The translations under genes and the position numbers were made by a program. Under the pieces are notes generated by a model. That model had not been told where the DNA came from. It was given only the letters and a program-made list of their open reading frames with translations, and made no database searches. This document shows, one piece after another, positions 35,102 to 43,597 of a stretch of 64,000 nucleotides of DNA; the stretch's first letter is position 1, and every line of letters begins with the position of its first letter. This stretch comes from Amycolatopsis sp. NBC_00345. GTDB lineage: Bacteria; Actinomycetota; Actinomycetes; Mycobacteriales; Pseudonocardiaceae. The DNA lies in assembly GCF_036116635.1 (NCBI RefSeq), contig NZ_CP107995.1, positions 3,844,001 through 3,908,000 of the forward strand. Reading direction: 5' to 3'.

Positions 35102-35545
35102 ATGCTGAGCTATTCCGTCAACGCGACCACGGCAGCGCCTCCGGCCGCCGTCTGGCGCCTCCTCCTCGACGCCCGCACCTGGCCGGTCTGGTCGGCCGTC
35201 GACAGCCTGGACGCCGAACGGTCCAGCGGGCTCGACCCGGACGGCCGGGACCAGGTCGGCGCCGTCCGCGCGTTCCGCACCGGTAAGACGGTGACCGGCG
35301 AGCGGCTGACCGGGCTCGTCGAGGAAAAGCAGCTGACCTACGAGGACGCCTTCAACAAGGCCCTCCACGACTACCGGGCGGTCATCGACCTCACGCCGGC
35401 CGGCGGGGGCACGGCCATCCACTGGCACGGCACCTATGCCGCCGGCTGGGCCACGGGCTTGCTCCTGCGGCGCGTCATGCCCCGGATCATGCAGCAGATG
35501 GCCAACGGCCTGGCCGCCCACGCGGAGCGGCCGGCTCCCGAGTAA
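35102..35545 (+). CDS. SRPBCC (START-like) family protein
   Basis: A 147-residue protein; ATG 35102 follows an AAGGA site. It opens SVNATTAAPPAAVWRLLLDARTWPVW, the typical first strand and helix of polyketide-cyclase/Bet v1-like SRPBCC proteins, and ends in the long C-terminal helix (PRIMQQMANGLAAHA). These folds bind hydrophobic ligands and sometimes catalyse cyclisation. Being next to araC and near the lipid operon makes a lipid-linked role attractive but unproven. Confidence 0.8.
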   Translation: MLSYSVNATTAAPPAAVWRLLLDARTWPVWSAVDSLDAERSSGLDPDGRDQVGAVRAFRTGKTVTGERLTGLVEEKQLTYEDAFNKALHDYRAVIDLTPAGGGTAIHWHGTYAAGWATGLLLRRVMPRIMQQMANGLAAHAERPAPE

Positions 35546-35611
35546 GGCCGGGTTGCGGCCGAAGCGGCCGAAGCCCGCTCACCACCGTCCCGTTCGTGGT
35601 ATGCAGAGGCC

Positions 35612-38425
35612 GTGTCGGAGAACATCATCGGCGGCGTCACCAGCGGGAATGTCGTGCAGGCGCGCGACATCTACGGAGGCGTGCACTTTTCGGCGCCCGC
35701 GTCCGCGCCACCGCCGAAGTTCGCGGGGGTGCCGCCCCGGGTGAGTCACCTCGTCGGGCGGGAGGACGCGCTCGCCGAGCTGCACGAGCGGCTCGGCCGC
35801 GGCACCACGGTGGTCGTCACGGGGCTCGGGGGCGTCGGCAAGACGACGCTGGTCACGGAGTTCTGCCATCGGCACCGCGCCGAGTTCCGGCTGATCCGCT
35901 GGATCGTCGCGTCCTCACGCGAAGCCACGGTCGACGCGCTGCTCGCCCTCGCGGCGGCCGTGGGCGTGGACACGGCCCGGCTGTCCGCCGAGGACGCGAT
36001 CAGGTCGGCCTTCGAGACCATCGACGCCACCGAAACCACGGAGTCCACCGAAACCGCTGAGTACGCCGAAGACCGGTGGCTGCTCGTCTTCGACAACGTC
36101 GACCAGCCGGGCTGGATCAGCGAGCTGCTGCCGGTCGAGCCGAAGGCCTCGGTGGTCATCACCTCGCGCTGGCGGGACTGGTCCGAACAGGGACTCGGCG
36201 GCCTGCCGCTGGGCCCGATCGGCACCGAGGATTCCGTCGCCCTGCTCACCGCGATCACCGGCAGGCCGGCGGACGCGGCCGCGAGCCGGCTGGCGACCCG
36301 GCTCGGCGGCCTGTCCCTCGCGGTGCGGCAGGCCGCGGCCTACTGCGCGCGCACGCATTGCGACTTCGCCACCTACCTGCAGCTTCTCGACAAGCGCGAC
36401 ACGGAGCTGTACGAGCGCGACGGCCCGGTGAAGGCCGTACTCGAAACGTCGCTGGCGCAGGTCGGCGAGTTCGCCGGGGTGATCCTGTCCGTCTGCGCGT
36501 TCCTGCCGCCCACGGGCATCCGGGCCGAGCTGTTCCTCAAGGCCTTCGCCTCCAACGAGCCCCTGCTGCGCCACGGCGACGAGATCGACGTCCGCGAAGC
36601 CCTCAGCCTGCTGGAGGGGTACTCGCTGCTCGAACGCGTGCACCCGCGGGACGGCCGGCCCGCGCAGTTCGGCGTGCACCGGCTGATCCAGCAGCTGTGC
36701 CGGACCGCGGCCGGCGCGCGGCGGGACACCTACCTCCAGGTCGCGACCCGGTTGCGGCGCCGTTCGGGCACCGGGTGGGACTACTACGTCTCCGACAGCG
36801 GCGCGGCCGTCGTCGGCGTGGAGCGGGGCACCGGACGGCTGCTGGCGACCCGGACCGCGGACGGGACCCGCAGCGAGCTGCCGCTTCCCCCGGACGCGGT
36901 CGACCTGCCGCTGTCGGTGGCGGTCGACGACTCACGGGTGACCGTGCGCTACGCCGACGACGTGACGGAGTGGACCCTGGACCCGCACGCCGCGCGATCC
37001 TCGGCGCCGCCCCGGGTGCTGTCCGACGCACTGTCCACTGAGGAGGGACGGGACCGGGAGATCCGCCTGCCCGGCGGGCGGGTGCTGGTCGTCCGGGGAC
37101 AGCAGGAACTCACCGTCGGGCCGGCCGACGAGAGCTGGGGCGTCGTACTGGACCCGGGCTGGTACAGCGCGAACCGCGAGGTGTGCGCGCCGCCGGTGAC
37201 CGATCCGGCCGGCCGGTGGCTGCTGGTGTCCATGGTCACCTGGAAGCACTACGACCACGGCTGGATCGCGGTGTGGCCCATGGCCGACGTGCTCGACGGC
37301 CCCGGTCACGAGCCCTCCGACACCGAGGAGCCGTTCAACACCGAGGAGCCGTTCAACGCCGACGAGCCGTTCGAAGCCGAGCTGTTCCATCCCAACGGGC
37401 GGCCCTACTCCGACGAGGAGGACTCGTCCTCCATGGAGCCGGTGACCGCCGTCCGGTTCAGCGCGGACGGCAGCCGGCTGTACCTGCTGGACAACCGCAC
37501 GATCCACGCCTGGAGCTGGCCCGAACAGGCCCCGTTGTGGCGGATCCCCCGGCCGGAACTCGTCGTCACCACGCTGACCGCCGACCTCGGCGCGGCCGTG
37601 CGCTGCTGCGTGAACCTGAGCGACGGCACCGGGATCCGCGCCGCGCTCGCGGACGGCCGGGTGGTGGACGTCCGGACGGCGGACCTCACCGTCACCGAGG
37701 CCGCCCGCTGCCCGGATCCCGTCGCGGTCTCCCCCGGCGGCGCCGTGCTCGGCTCCGGTTCCGGGCTGGTGCAGGCGTTCGGCGTCGACGACGGCTCCTT
37801 CCTCGGGCGGACTCCCGGCCACCGGCTGGTCCGGCTCGGCCCGGACGGCCGGCGCACGGACCTGGGCCCGGCGACCGGCCCGCTGGTCGCCGTGCACCGG
37901 TCCGGCGCCGCGCTGCTGATGGAGGACGGCGACGAGATCAGCCACCGGACGGTGACGGGCGGCGAGACGCGGGAGGCCGGGCGGGCGATCCGGTGCCGGA
38001 CCGGCGAATCGCGCCGGGAGGACTCCCGGCCCATGCCGGCCCGCGCGGCGTTCCTCTCGGAGGACCGGATCGCCGTCGGCTGCGGCTGCAGCCTGGCGCA
38101 CGAGTACGACCTCGCCATCCTGCGCTGCCGGCCCACGCCCGCCGAGCTGCACACCGTCGAGTACCCCGGTGTCGGCAGCCACGTCTATGCCGTCGCCCAG
38201 GTGGTCACCGCGGTCGCCGCCGACGGCGGGGTGGCGGTCACGGGCAAGACCGACGGCCGGGTGACCGTGTGGGCCGACGACGGCCCGGCCGGCGACGGCA
38301 TGCGGGAACGGTTCAGCACGTCCGTGTCCGACCGGCCGATCCGCTGGCTGCTCCCCCACCTCGGCACCCGGACGATCGTGGCCATCGACGACGCGGGGCA
38401 CGTCGCCGCGCTCCGCTGGGGTTAG
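35612..38425 (+). CDS. NLR-like STAND ATPase with N-terminal amyloid-type motif and beta-propeller-like C-terminus
   Basis: A 937-residue protein. Residues 13-26 (NVVQARDIYGGVHF) match the short Gln/Gly-centred amyloid signalling motif (RHIM/BASS-like) found at the start of many actinobacterial NLR-like proteins. An NB-ARC-type ATPase follows: Walker A GLGGVGKTTL at 71-80, Walker B RWLLVFDNVD at 155-164, VVITSRWRDW, a GLSLAVRQAAAY (GLPLA-like) motif, and HRLIQQL in the winged-helix region near 365. From ~390 to 937 the sequence is rich in short beta strands with WD40/PQQ-like features (AVRFSADGSRLYLLD, VTGKTDGRVTVWADD), probably a beta-propeller sensor. An acidic microrepeat (EEPFN units) lies near 571-590. 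Bacterial proteins of this kind act in phage defence or self-recognition; no effector gene is recognisable next to it. Confidence 0.85.
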   Translation: MSENIIGGVTSGNVVQARDIYGGVHFSAPASAPPPKFAGVPPRVSHLVGREDALAELHERLGRGTTVVVTGLGGVGKTTLVTEFCHRHRAEFRLIRWIVASSREATVDALLALAAAVGVDTARLSAEDAIRSAFETIDATETTESTETAEYAEDRWLLVFDNVDQPGWISELLPVEPKASVVITSRWRDWSEQGLGGLPLGPIGTEDSVALLTAITGRPADAAASRLATRLGGLSLAVRQAAAYCARTHCDFATYLQLLDKRDTELYERDGPVKAVLETSLAQVGEFAGVILSVCAFLPPTGIRAELFLKAFASNEPLLRHGDEIDVREALSLLEGYSLLERVHPRDGRPAQFGVHRLIQQLCRTAAGARRDTYLQVATRLRRRSGTGWDYYVSDSGAAVVGVERGTGRLLATRTADGTRSELPLPPDAVDLPLSVAVDDSRVTVRYADDVTEWTLDPHAARSSAPPRVLSDALSTEEGRDREIRLPGGRVLVVRGQQELTVGPADESWGVVLDPGWYSANREVCAPPVTDPAGRWLLVSMVTWKHYDHGWIAVWPMADVLDGPGHEPSDTEEPFNTEEPFNADEPFEAELFHPNGRPYSDEEDSSSMEPVTAVRFSADGSRLYLLDNRTIHAWSWPEQAPLWRIPRPELVVTTLTADLGAAVRCCVNLSDGTGIRAALADGRVVDVRTADLTVTEAARCPDPVAVSPGGAVLGSGSGLVQAFGVDDGSFLGRTPGHRLVRLGPDGRRTDLGPATGPLVAVHRSGAALLMEDGDEISHRTVTGGETREAGRAIRCRTGESRREDSRPMPARAAFLSEDRIAVGCGCSLAHEYDLAILRCRPTPAELHTVEYPGVGSHVYAVAQVVTAVAADGGVAVTGKTDGRVTVWADDGPAGDGMRERFSTSVSDRPIRWLLPHLGTRTIVAIDDAGHVAALRWG

Positions 38426-38438
38426 CCGCCCGGGAGCC

Positions 38439-39530
38439 TCACCCGGCCACCGGGGTCAGGTTCAAGGTCATCGTGTTCCCCGGCCCGGCGACCTGGGAGC
38501 TGAGCGGATCGGTGAACGCCCCGCAGCCGGTCAGCGGCGGCAGCACGTACGAGCCGGCCACCGAGCCGCCCGCGGCGGTCGAGAAACCGTTGCCAGTGCG
38601 CAAATCCGCGGACAGTGAGCTGCTCGTCCGGCAGGAGGCGTCCGCGGCCGGCAGTCCCAGGACCGTCACCTGCGGGATCGCCAGGGCCAGCCGCGAGTGC
38701 GCGACGAAGCCGTCACCCGCCGGTTCGCCGGTCTGCGGGCCGTCGGCGGTGAACTGCAGGGCGGCGGTGCCGGGAAGGAAGCCGAACAGGCGGAAATCCG
38801 CTGACGCGCGGTCGAAAACCGGGCTGGCGGTGAACGCCGGATCGGTGCCGAGGGTGAACGACCCGGTGAGCGGCGCGGTGGCGCCCAGTGCCTTGAGCGC
38901 GGTTTCGCCCCGGACGTCGTAACGGTGGGTGTCGTCGCGCGCGCCGGACAGGTCGACGTCGAGCAGGACCGGGTCCTGGCCCGGATCGAGCGTGCAGTCG
39001 GAGGTGAACGAGCCCAGCCCGGTGAAGCCGCCGTCCGCCTTCTTGGGAGTCAGGCGAGTACTGAAGTCACCGACGGTCAGGGTCGTGCGGCCCGGGTTCG
39101 GGAGCTGGGCCGGCGGCACGGTTCCGGTCGCATGCGGGCTGAACGTGCCCGACGCCGGCACCGTCGTCTTCGCCACGGTCAGCGGCAGGGTCAGCGGGAG
39201 CTTCAGCGGGCCGTTGACCAGGCTCACATTGGCCGACGCCGTCCCCTCGACGCTGGCCGCCCCGACCAGCGCCAGCCCGCGGGTCGCCTTGTCCGGCACG
39301 GTGACGGTCACCTCGACCGGAGCCGTGGTCAACGTGCCACCGGCCGCCGCCGGCACGTCGAAGGAGGTCTTGATCTCGACCGCCATCTCCTGCTTCCCGA
39401 TCAACGGGAACGGGCAGCCGAAGGTGAGCTTCTTGTCCACCGCCACCGGGGCCGCGGCGGCCGGCGCCGCGATGAACCCGACGACCAGGCCCGCCACTGT
39501 CACGGCGAGCGAAAACCGGAGCATCCTCAT
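38439..39530 (-). CDS. Secreted protein of a DUF6801-like family, copy 1
   Basis: A 363-residue exported protein starting at ATG 39530 (MRMLRFSLAVTVAG), with a signal peptide ending near PAAAA. It aligns by eye with the next gene upstream: a CPFPLIGKQEM start matching CTYPLVGSQSL, a shared LGATAPLTGSF/LGSTAPIKGSF segment, FRLFGFL/FKLFGFL, and a GPGNTMTLNLT C-terminus. I recall such actinobacterial proteins being annotated DUF6801; no activity is known to me. The two paralogues are 69 bases apart and likely co-transcribed. Their nearness to lipase and mce genes suggests a cell-envelope or lipid-related role (inference). Confidence 0.72.
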   Translation of the reverse strand: MRMLRFSLAVTVAGLVVGFIAAPAAAAPVAVDKKLTFGCPFPLIGKQEMAVEIKTSFDVPAAAGGTLTTAPVEVTVTVPDKATRGLALVGAASVEGTASANVSLVNGPLKLPLTLPLTVAKTTVPASGTFSPHATGTVPPAQLPNPGRTTLTVGDFSTRLTPKKADGGFTGLGSFTSDCTLDPGQDPVLLDVDLSGARDDTHRYDVRGETALKALGATAPLTGSFTLGTDPAFTASPVFDRASADFRLFGFLPGTAALQFTADGPQTGEPAGDGFVAHSRLALAIPQVTVLGLPAADASCRTSSSLSADLRTGNGFSTAAGGSVAGSYVLPPLTGCGAFTDPLSSQVAGPGNTMTLNLTPVAG

Positions 39531-39599
39531 GACGCGGATCGCCTTTCCCGGGGATGGCACCGGCCCCCGCCGCATCGCGACGGGGGCCGGCAGCAAGGG

Positions 39600-40853
39600 T
39601 TACTTCTTGGTGAGGTTGAGATCCAGCGTGTTGCCGTCGCTCTTGGCGAACGCACTGATGTAGTCGTTGAGCTGACCGCAGTTCGCCAGCTCCGACAGGG
39701 AGTAGGTGCCGCCGAGCTTGCCGCCCTTGAGCAGGTCGAAGTCCGGGCCGGTGGTCATCTCGGTGGTTGACGGGCTGACCGTGCCGCACTTCGGGTCGGA
39801 GCTGATCGGGATGCCGAACACGCTGACCGACGTGAGGAAGGCGTCGAAGGAGATCTTCGCCGTGAACCCCGTCCCCTGCAGCGTGCCGGTCTGCTGGCCG
39901 TGCTGCACCACCTTGATGTCGGAACCGCCCTGCAGGAACCCGAAGAGCTTGAAGTCGGTGTGCGTCGGGTCCAGGTTCAGGTCTCCGGTGAACGTCTTCG
40001 TCGCCAGGTCCACGTTGGCGTCGAACGAGCCCTTGATCGGCGCCGTGCTGCCGAGTGACTTCAGCGCGGTGGTGCCGTCGATGGCGAAGGCGTACTTGAT
40101 CCCGCCACCCCCGGGCGGCTCCGTCGAGGACGAAGGCGGCGGTTCGGTGGACGACGACGGCGGGGGCTCGGTCGACGACGAAGGCGGCGGCGTGTCGGTC
40201 GGCGAAGTCGGCGGTGTGGAACCGCCGCCGTCCGTGATGGTGATCGTGGTGAGCGTGTTGTTCTGCCCCGGGTCCTGGGTGCACGGCGCGTCGATCGTGC
40301 CGTCCGGGGTGATCCCGGTGACCGAGCCGTCGGCCTTGCGCGGGGTGACCTTCAGCTCGATGTCGCCGACGGTGATCTTCGCGTCACCGGGCTTGTCGAA
40401 GGTCAGCGACGGCGTCTGGCCGCTGGCGTTGACGCTGAATTCGCCCGAAGCCGGGATGTCCGTCTTCTCCACCGTGTTCGTGACGCTCACCGGGAGGTTG
40501 ATCCCCGGTGCGGCGACGGCGGCCTTGGCGATCGCCTGCCCCTCGATCGTCTTGGCACCGATCAGGTTGAGCCCGCTGACGGTGTCCGCGTTGATGGTCG
40601 AGATGGCCTTGATGTTGAACGCGCCCGTGGCCTGGCCGGTGGCGACGGTCTTGGGCAGGTCAGTGTTGATCACCACCTTCAACGACTGCGAACCCACCAG
40701 CGGGTAGGTGCAGTGGTAGTTCAGCGTCAGCGAAACGGGGTCCGCCGAACTGGTCTGTGCTCCGGCGACGAGCGCGATGGCGGCCAGCCCCACCGCCCCC
40801 GCGGTGGCGGCGGCCGCCACCGCCGTTTTCCTGTTCCTTCTAGGGTGCCTCAC
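39600..40853 (-). CDS. Secreted protein of a DUF6801-like family, copy 2, with Ser/Pro/Thr linker
   Basis: A 417-residue exported protein. GTG 40853 has GGAAGG 6 bases upstream. The signal peptide has a basic start (RHPRRNRK) and an Ala/Gly core ending near AQTSSA. Two beta-rich halves flank a low-complexity linker with three PPPSSSTE repeats near residue 235. The halves match the downstream paralogue, which lacks the linker. Four cysteines in conserved places (one in NYHCTYP, one in PCTQDPG, one in DPKCGT, one in ANCGQ) suggest disulfides. It is divergent from the lipoprotein/lipase pair across a ~360-bp control region. Confidence 0.72.
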   Translation of the reverse strand: MRHPRRNRKTAVAAAATAGAVGLAAIALVAGAQTSSADPVSLTLNYHCTYPLVGSQSLKVVINTDLPKTVATGQATGAFNIKAISTINADTVSGLNLIGAKTIEGQAIAKAAVAAPGINLPVSVTNTVEKTDIPASGEFSVNASGQTPSLTFDKPGDAKITVGDIELKVTPRKADGSVTGITPDGTIDAPCTQDPGQNNTLTTITITDGGGSTPPTSPTDTPPPSSSTEPPPSSSTEPPPSSSTEPPGGGGIKYAFAIDGTTALKSLGSTAPIKGSFDANVDLATKTFTGDLNLDPTHTDFKLFGFLQGGSDIKVVQHGQQTGTLQGTGFTAKISFDAFLTSVSVFGIPISSDPKCGTVSPSTTEMTTGPDFDLLKGGKLGGTYSLSELANCGQLNDYISAFAKSDGNTLDLNLTKK

Positions 40854-41215
40854 GATGGTCCTTCCGGGTATCAACGATGATACGAACGGCGCCCGCCCCG
40901 TTCACGGAAAATGCGGGCGAATCCACGAAGGTAGTGCCGAAGTGATCGCTACCGATCAGTAAACTAACGATCCTGAACAAAGCGTTCAACACCTGACCGG
41001 CCGAATCCGGACGCCGGGCCGAAACTTGTCACCTCCGTGCACGTTCCCGGCGGAATTCCTGACATACCCGCGGTCAGGACCTGCCGGGCCTGGTCCGGCG
41101 GCTGCTGACGGGGGTGACAAGAAATACCCCGTCACCCCGCACGCGGATGGCAACACAGTTCACCGGAACAGCTGTTCCTTGCCCGGATCGGAACGCGAAG
41201 CTTAGCCTTCCGGCC
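40854..41215. other. Divergent control region between the DUF6801-like pair and the lipoprotein/lipase pair
   Basis: About 360 bases with no gene. It contains an inverted repeat TGAAC-AAAGC-GTTCA (40974-40988), several GATCG-type words around 40942-40972, and at its right end the promoter/operator at 41174-41208 for the lipoprotein gene. Confidence 0.6.
41174..41208 (+). promoter_or_regulatory. Promoter and inverted repeat for the lipoprotein/lipase operon
   Basis: TTGCCC (41179-41184), 18 bases, then TAGCCT (41203-41208), 7 bases before ATG 41216, so the message is leaderless. GTTCC (41174-41178) and GGAAC (41190-41194) form an inverted repeat over the -35. Its TTCCTTGCCCGGA core is nearly the same as in the mce promoter repeat at 58947-58970. 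Confidence 0.6.
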
Positions 41216-41794
41216 ATGAACCGATTGCACAATGCGGTGCGCGTTTCCGTGGTGGCCGCGCTCCTGTCGTGTTTACCGTGTGCCGTCCTCGGCTGCAGCT
41301 CCCCGACCCAGGCGTCGCCGGGCCGGCACGCCGACCCGGCCGCCGTCCGGTGGGCCGACACCGTCTGCGGCGGCGTCGCCGCGGGATCGGCGAAGCTCGG
41401 CACTCCCCCGGCCCTCGGCAACGCGAACCCGGCCTCGGACCGGGACGCCATGGTCGGTTTCCTCGACCGCCTGACCGCGGCACTGGACGACATGGGCCAC
41501 GGCCTCACTGCCGCCGGCCAGCCGCCGGTGGCGAACGCCAAGTCCACTGTGGACAAGGCGCTGTCCTCGCTGCGGGAGAGCCGGAACAAGGTGGTGACGG
41601 TCCGGACGCAGATGTCCCAGGCGAAGGTGACCGACCAGGCCGGGCTGCGCCAGGCGGTCTCCGCGGCCGACACCACCATGAGCGGCCTGTCCGATCCGGG
41701 CGGGCCGGTCAAGGACCTCAAGGCCGACCCCGATCTGCAGCTCGCCTTCGACGAGTCCACAGTGTGCCAGCGCGTCTACGGGACGACGTCGTGA
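41216..41794 (+). CDS. Small secreted lipoprotein, function unknown
   Basis: A 192-residue protein starting at ATG 41216. The hydrophobic signal ends in a lipobox (AVLGCSSP), so the mature protein should be lipid-anchored at its cysteine. The rest is predicted helical with no motif I recognise; four-helix lipoproteins of this look are common in actinobacteria. Its stop overlaps the lipase GTG (GTGA), so the two are translationally coupled and may act together at the cell surface. Confidence 0.75.
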   Translation: MNRLHNAVRVSVVAALLSCLPCAVLGCSSPTQASPGRHADPAAVRWADTVCGGVAAGSAKLGTPPALGNANPASDRDAMVGFLDRLTAALDDMGHGLTAAGQPPVANAKSTVDKALSSLRESRNKVVTVRTQMSQAKVTDQAGLRQAVSAADTTMSGLSDPGGPVKDLKADPDLQLAFDESTVCQRVYGTTS

Positions 41795-43002
41795 AGCGCC
41801 GGCTGCTGACCGTCCTGCTGGCACTGACCCTGGCTCCGGTGCTCGCCGCCACCTCGGCGACGGTGGCCGCCGGAGCCTCGGCGAGCGCACCCGCGGACGG
41901 GACCGGCCCGTCCGACGACTCGTTCTACGTGCCGCCGTCCCCGCTGCCCGAGGGCAAGCCCGGCGACGTGATCCGCTGGCGGCCCTCGGTGGCCGGGCCG
42001 CGCAAGGATTCCGTCAACGCCTGGCAGGTGATGTACCTGTCCACCAACGCGCTGGGGAAGCCGGACGCGGTGACCGGCACGGTGCTGGTGCCGAAGAACG
42101 CCGACCCGGCCACCGCGCCCATCGTCGCGTTCGCCCCCGGCACGCACGGGCCCGCGTTCTCCTGCGCGCCGTCGTCGATGATCGACGCGGGCGCCTTCTA
42201 CGAACAGCCCGGGCTGGACGACCTGCTCGATTCCGGTTACGCCGTCGCGGTCACCGATTACGAGGGCTATCAGCCGGATCCGGTGACGACGTACGTGGTC
42301 GGCCGCTCGGAGGGCCCCGCGGTGATCGACTCCGTCCGGGCCGCGCAGCGCCTGAGCGCCGCGCACCTTTCCGGGAGCGCGAAAGTCGTGTTCCGCGGGT
42401 ATTCCCAGGGCGGCGGCGCGGCCGCGTGGGCCGGTCAGCTCCAGCCCTCCTACGCGCCCGAGCTGGACCTCGTCGGGGTCGCCGCCGGCGGGGTGCCCGC
42501 GGACCTGGTCCAGGTGACGCTGCAGCTCGACGGGAAGTTCGGGTTCGGCGTGTTCGCCTACGCCCTGCTCGGCCTCGACCAGGCCTACCCCGAGCTGAAG
42601 CTGGATTCGTTCCTGAGCGACAACGGGCGGGCGAAGCTGGCCGAGATGAAGAAGAGCGCCTGCACGTTCGAACTGCTCACCACTTACGCGAACCAGAAGA
42701 TCGCGGACTACACCACGAGCCCGGGCTACATCAAGCAGCCCTGGGTGACCCGGCTGAACGAGAACAAGCTCGGGGCCGACCCGATCAAGGTGCCGCTCTT
42801 CCTCTACCACGCGACCGCCGACCAGCTCGTGCAGTTCGACCAGGCCGACACCCTGCACCAGGCCTACTGTGCCGCGCACGTCCAGGAAACCTGGAAGACC
42901 TACGACACCGACCACATCACCCTGATCTACACGGGCAACGCCGACGTGCTCGCCTTCATCAAGGACCGCGTCGCCGGCAAGCCCGCCACCTCGAACTGCT
43001 GA
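41791..43002 (+). CDS. Secreted lipase (LIP family)
   Basis: A 403-residue exported protein. GTG 41791 overlaps the lipoprotein stop. The signal peptide is MKRRLLTVLLALTLAPVLAA with cleavage near ASASA. It has the secretory-lipase (LIP, PF03583-like) layout: VLVPKNADPATAPIVAFAPGTHG, VAVTDYEGYQ, the nucleophile elbow FRGYSQGGGAAAWA, then LYHATADQLV for the Asp region and DHITLI for the His. The family hydrolyses triacylglycerols and other long-chain esters outside the cell. Fatty acids or sterol esters released this way could feed the Mce importer encoded downstream (inference). Confidence 0.88.
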   Translation: MKRRLLTVLLALTLAPVLAATSATVAAGASASAPADGTGPSDDSFYVPPSPLPEGKPGDVIRWRPSVAGPRKDSVNAWQVMYLSTNALGKPDAVTGTVLVPKNADPATAPIVAFAPGTHGPAFSCAPSSMIDAGAFYEQPGLDDLLDSGYAVAVTDYEGYQPDPVTTYVVGRSEGPAVIDSVRAAQRLSAAHLSGSAKVVFRGYSQGGGAAAWAGQLQPSYAPELDLVGVAAGGVPADLVQVTLQLDGKFGFGVFAYALLGLDQAYPELKLDSFLSDNGRAKLAEMKKSACTFELLTTYANQKIADYTTSPGYIKQPWVTRLNENKLGADPIKVPLFLYHATADQLVQFDQADTLHQAYCAAHVQETWKTYDTDHITLIYTGNADVLAFIKDRVAGKPATSNC

Positions 43003-43009
43003 GGCGGCC

Positions 43010-43597
43010 ATGGCCCGGCCGGCGGAGCTGTACCGGTTCGCGACCGTGGGGCTCGCCGCCTACGGCGTCACCACGGCGACCTATTACCTGTTGAACCTCA
43101 CCGTGCTCTGGCGGTTCCCGGTGGTCGCGCTGGCCGCCGCCACGCTCCTGTCCACGGCGTTCTCCTACCTGCTCTCGCGGCGATGGTCCTTCGCGGACCG
43201 TCGCCGCGGGCGCGGTGGACGGGAGGCCGCGCTGTTCGCGGCGGTCAACGCGGTGGCGTGGACGCTCGGGCTGGTGCCGGAGCTCCTGGCCCGGCACGTG
43301 CTGCACCTCGAAGTGCCGTACGTCAGCCATTTCGCGCAGCAGACCGCCGACCTGGTGGCCGGGCTGGTGCTCGGCACCGCGGCGGGCACGGTCTTCCGCT
43401 GGTGGGGCTACCGCCGCTGGGTGTTCCCCGGCGCCGTGCCCGCGGCGGGCCCGGACCGTCCTCAAACCACGGACGGGCCGGTCAGATCGACAGCGCTCAG
43501 ATCGACAGCGCTTTTTCCGCCAGCAAGGACAGTTCCAGCCGCAGCCGTTCGTCCGGATCGTCGAGCCGATCGCCGAACAGCTCGCCGAGCTTCTTGA
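43010..43597 (+). CDS. GtrA-like membrane protein
   Basis: A 195-residue protein; ATG 43010 follows the lipase stop by 7 bases. Residues ~1-140 hold four membrane helices of the GtrA family (YRFATVGLAAYGVTTATYYLL; AFSYLLSRRWSF; LFAAVNAVAWTLGLV; VAGLVLGTAAGTVFRWWGYRRWVF). GtrA-like proteins are linked to transfer of lipid-linked sugars for wall polysaccharides. The last ~45 residues are low-complexity and overlap the convergent pucR gene by 101 bases, including a duplicated RSTAL; the natural end may have been lost. Confidence 0.8.
   Translation: MARPAELYRFATVGLAAYGVTTATYYLLNLTVLWRFPVVALAAATLLSTAFSYLLSRRWSFADRRRGRGGREAALFAAVNAVAWTLGLVPELLARHVLHLEVPYVSHFAQQTADLVAGLVLGTAAGTVFRWWGYRRWVFPGAVPAAGPDRPQTTDGPVRSTALRSTALFPPARTVPAAAVRPDRRADRRTARRAS
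43482..43511. repeat. Tandem 15-bp duplication at the pucR stop codon
   Basis: TCAGATCGACAGCGC occurs twice back to back. On the minus strand each copy reads ALSI-stop, so the last five codons of pucR, stop included, are duplicated. On the plus strand it lengthens the GtrA tail by five residues. Confidence 0.85.
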
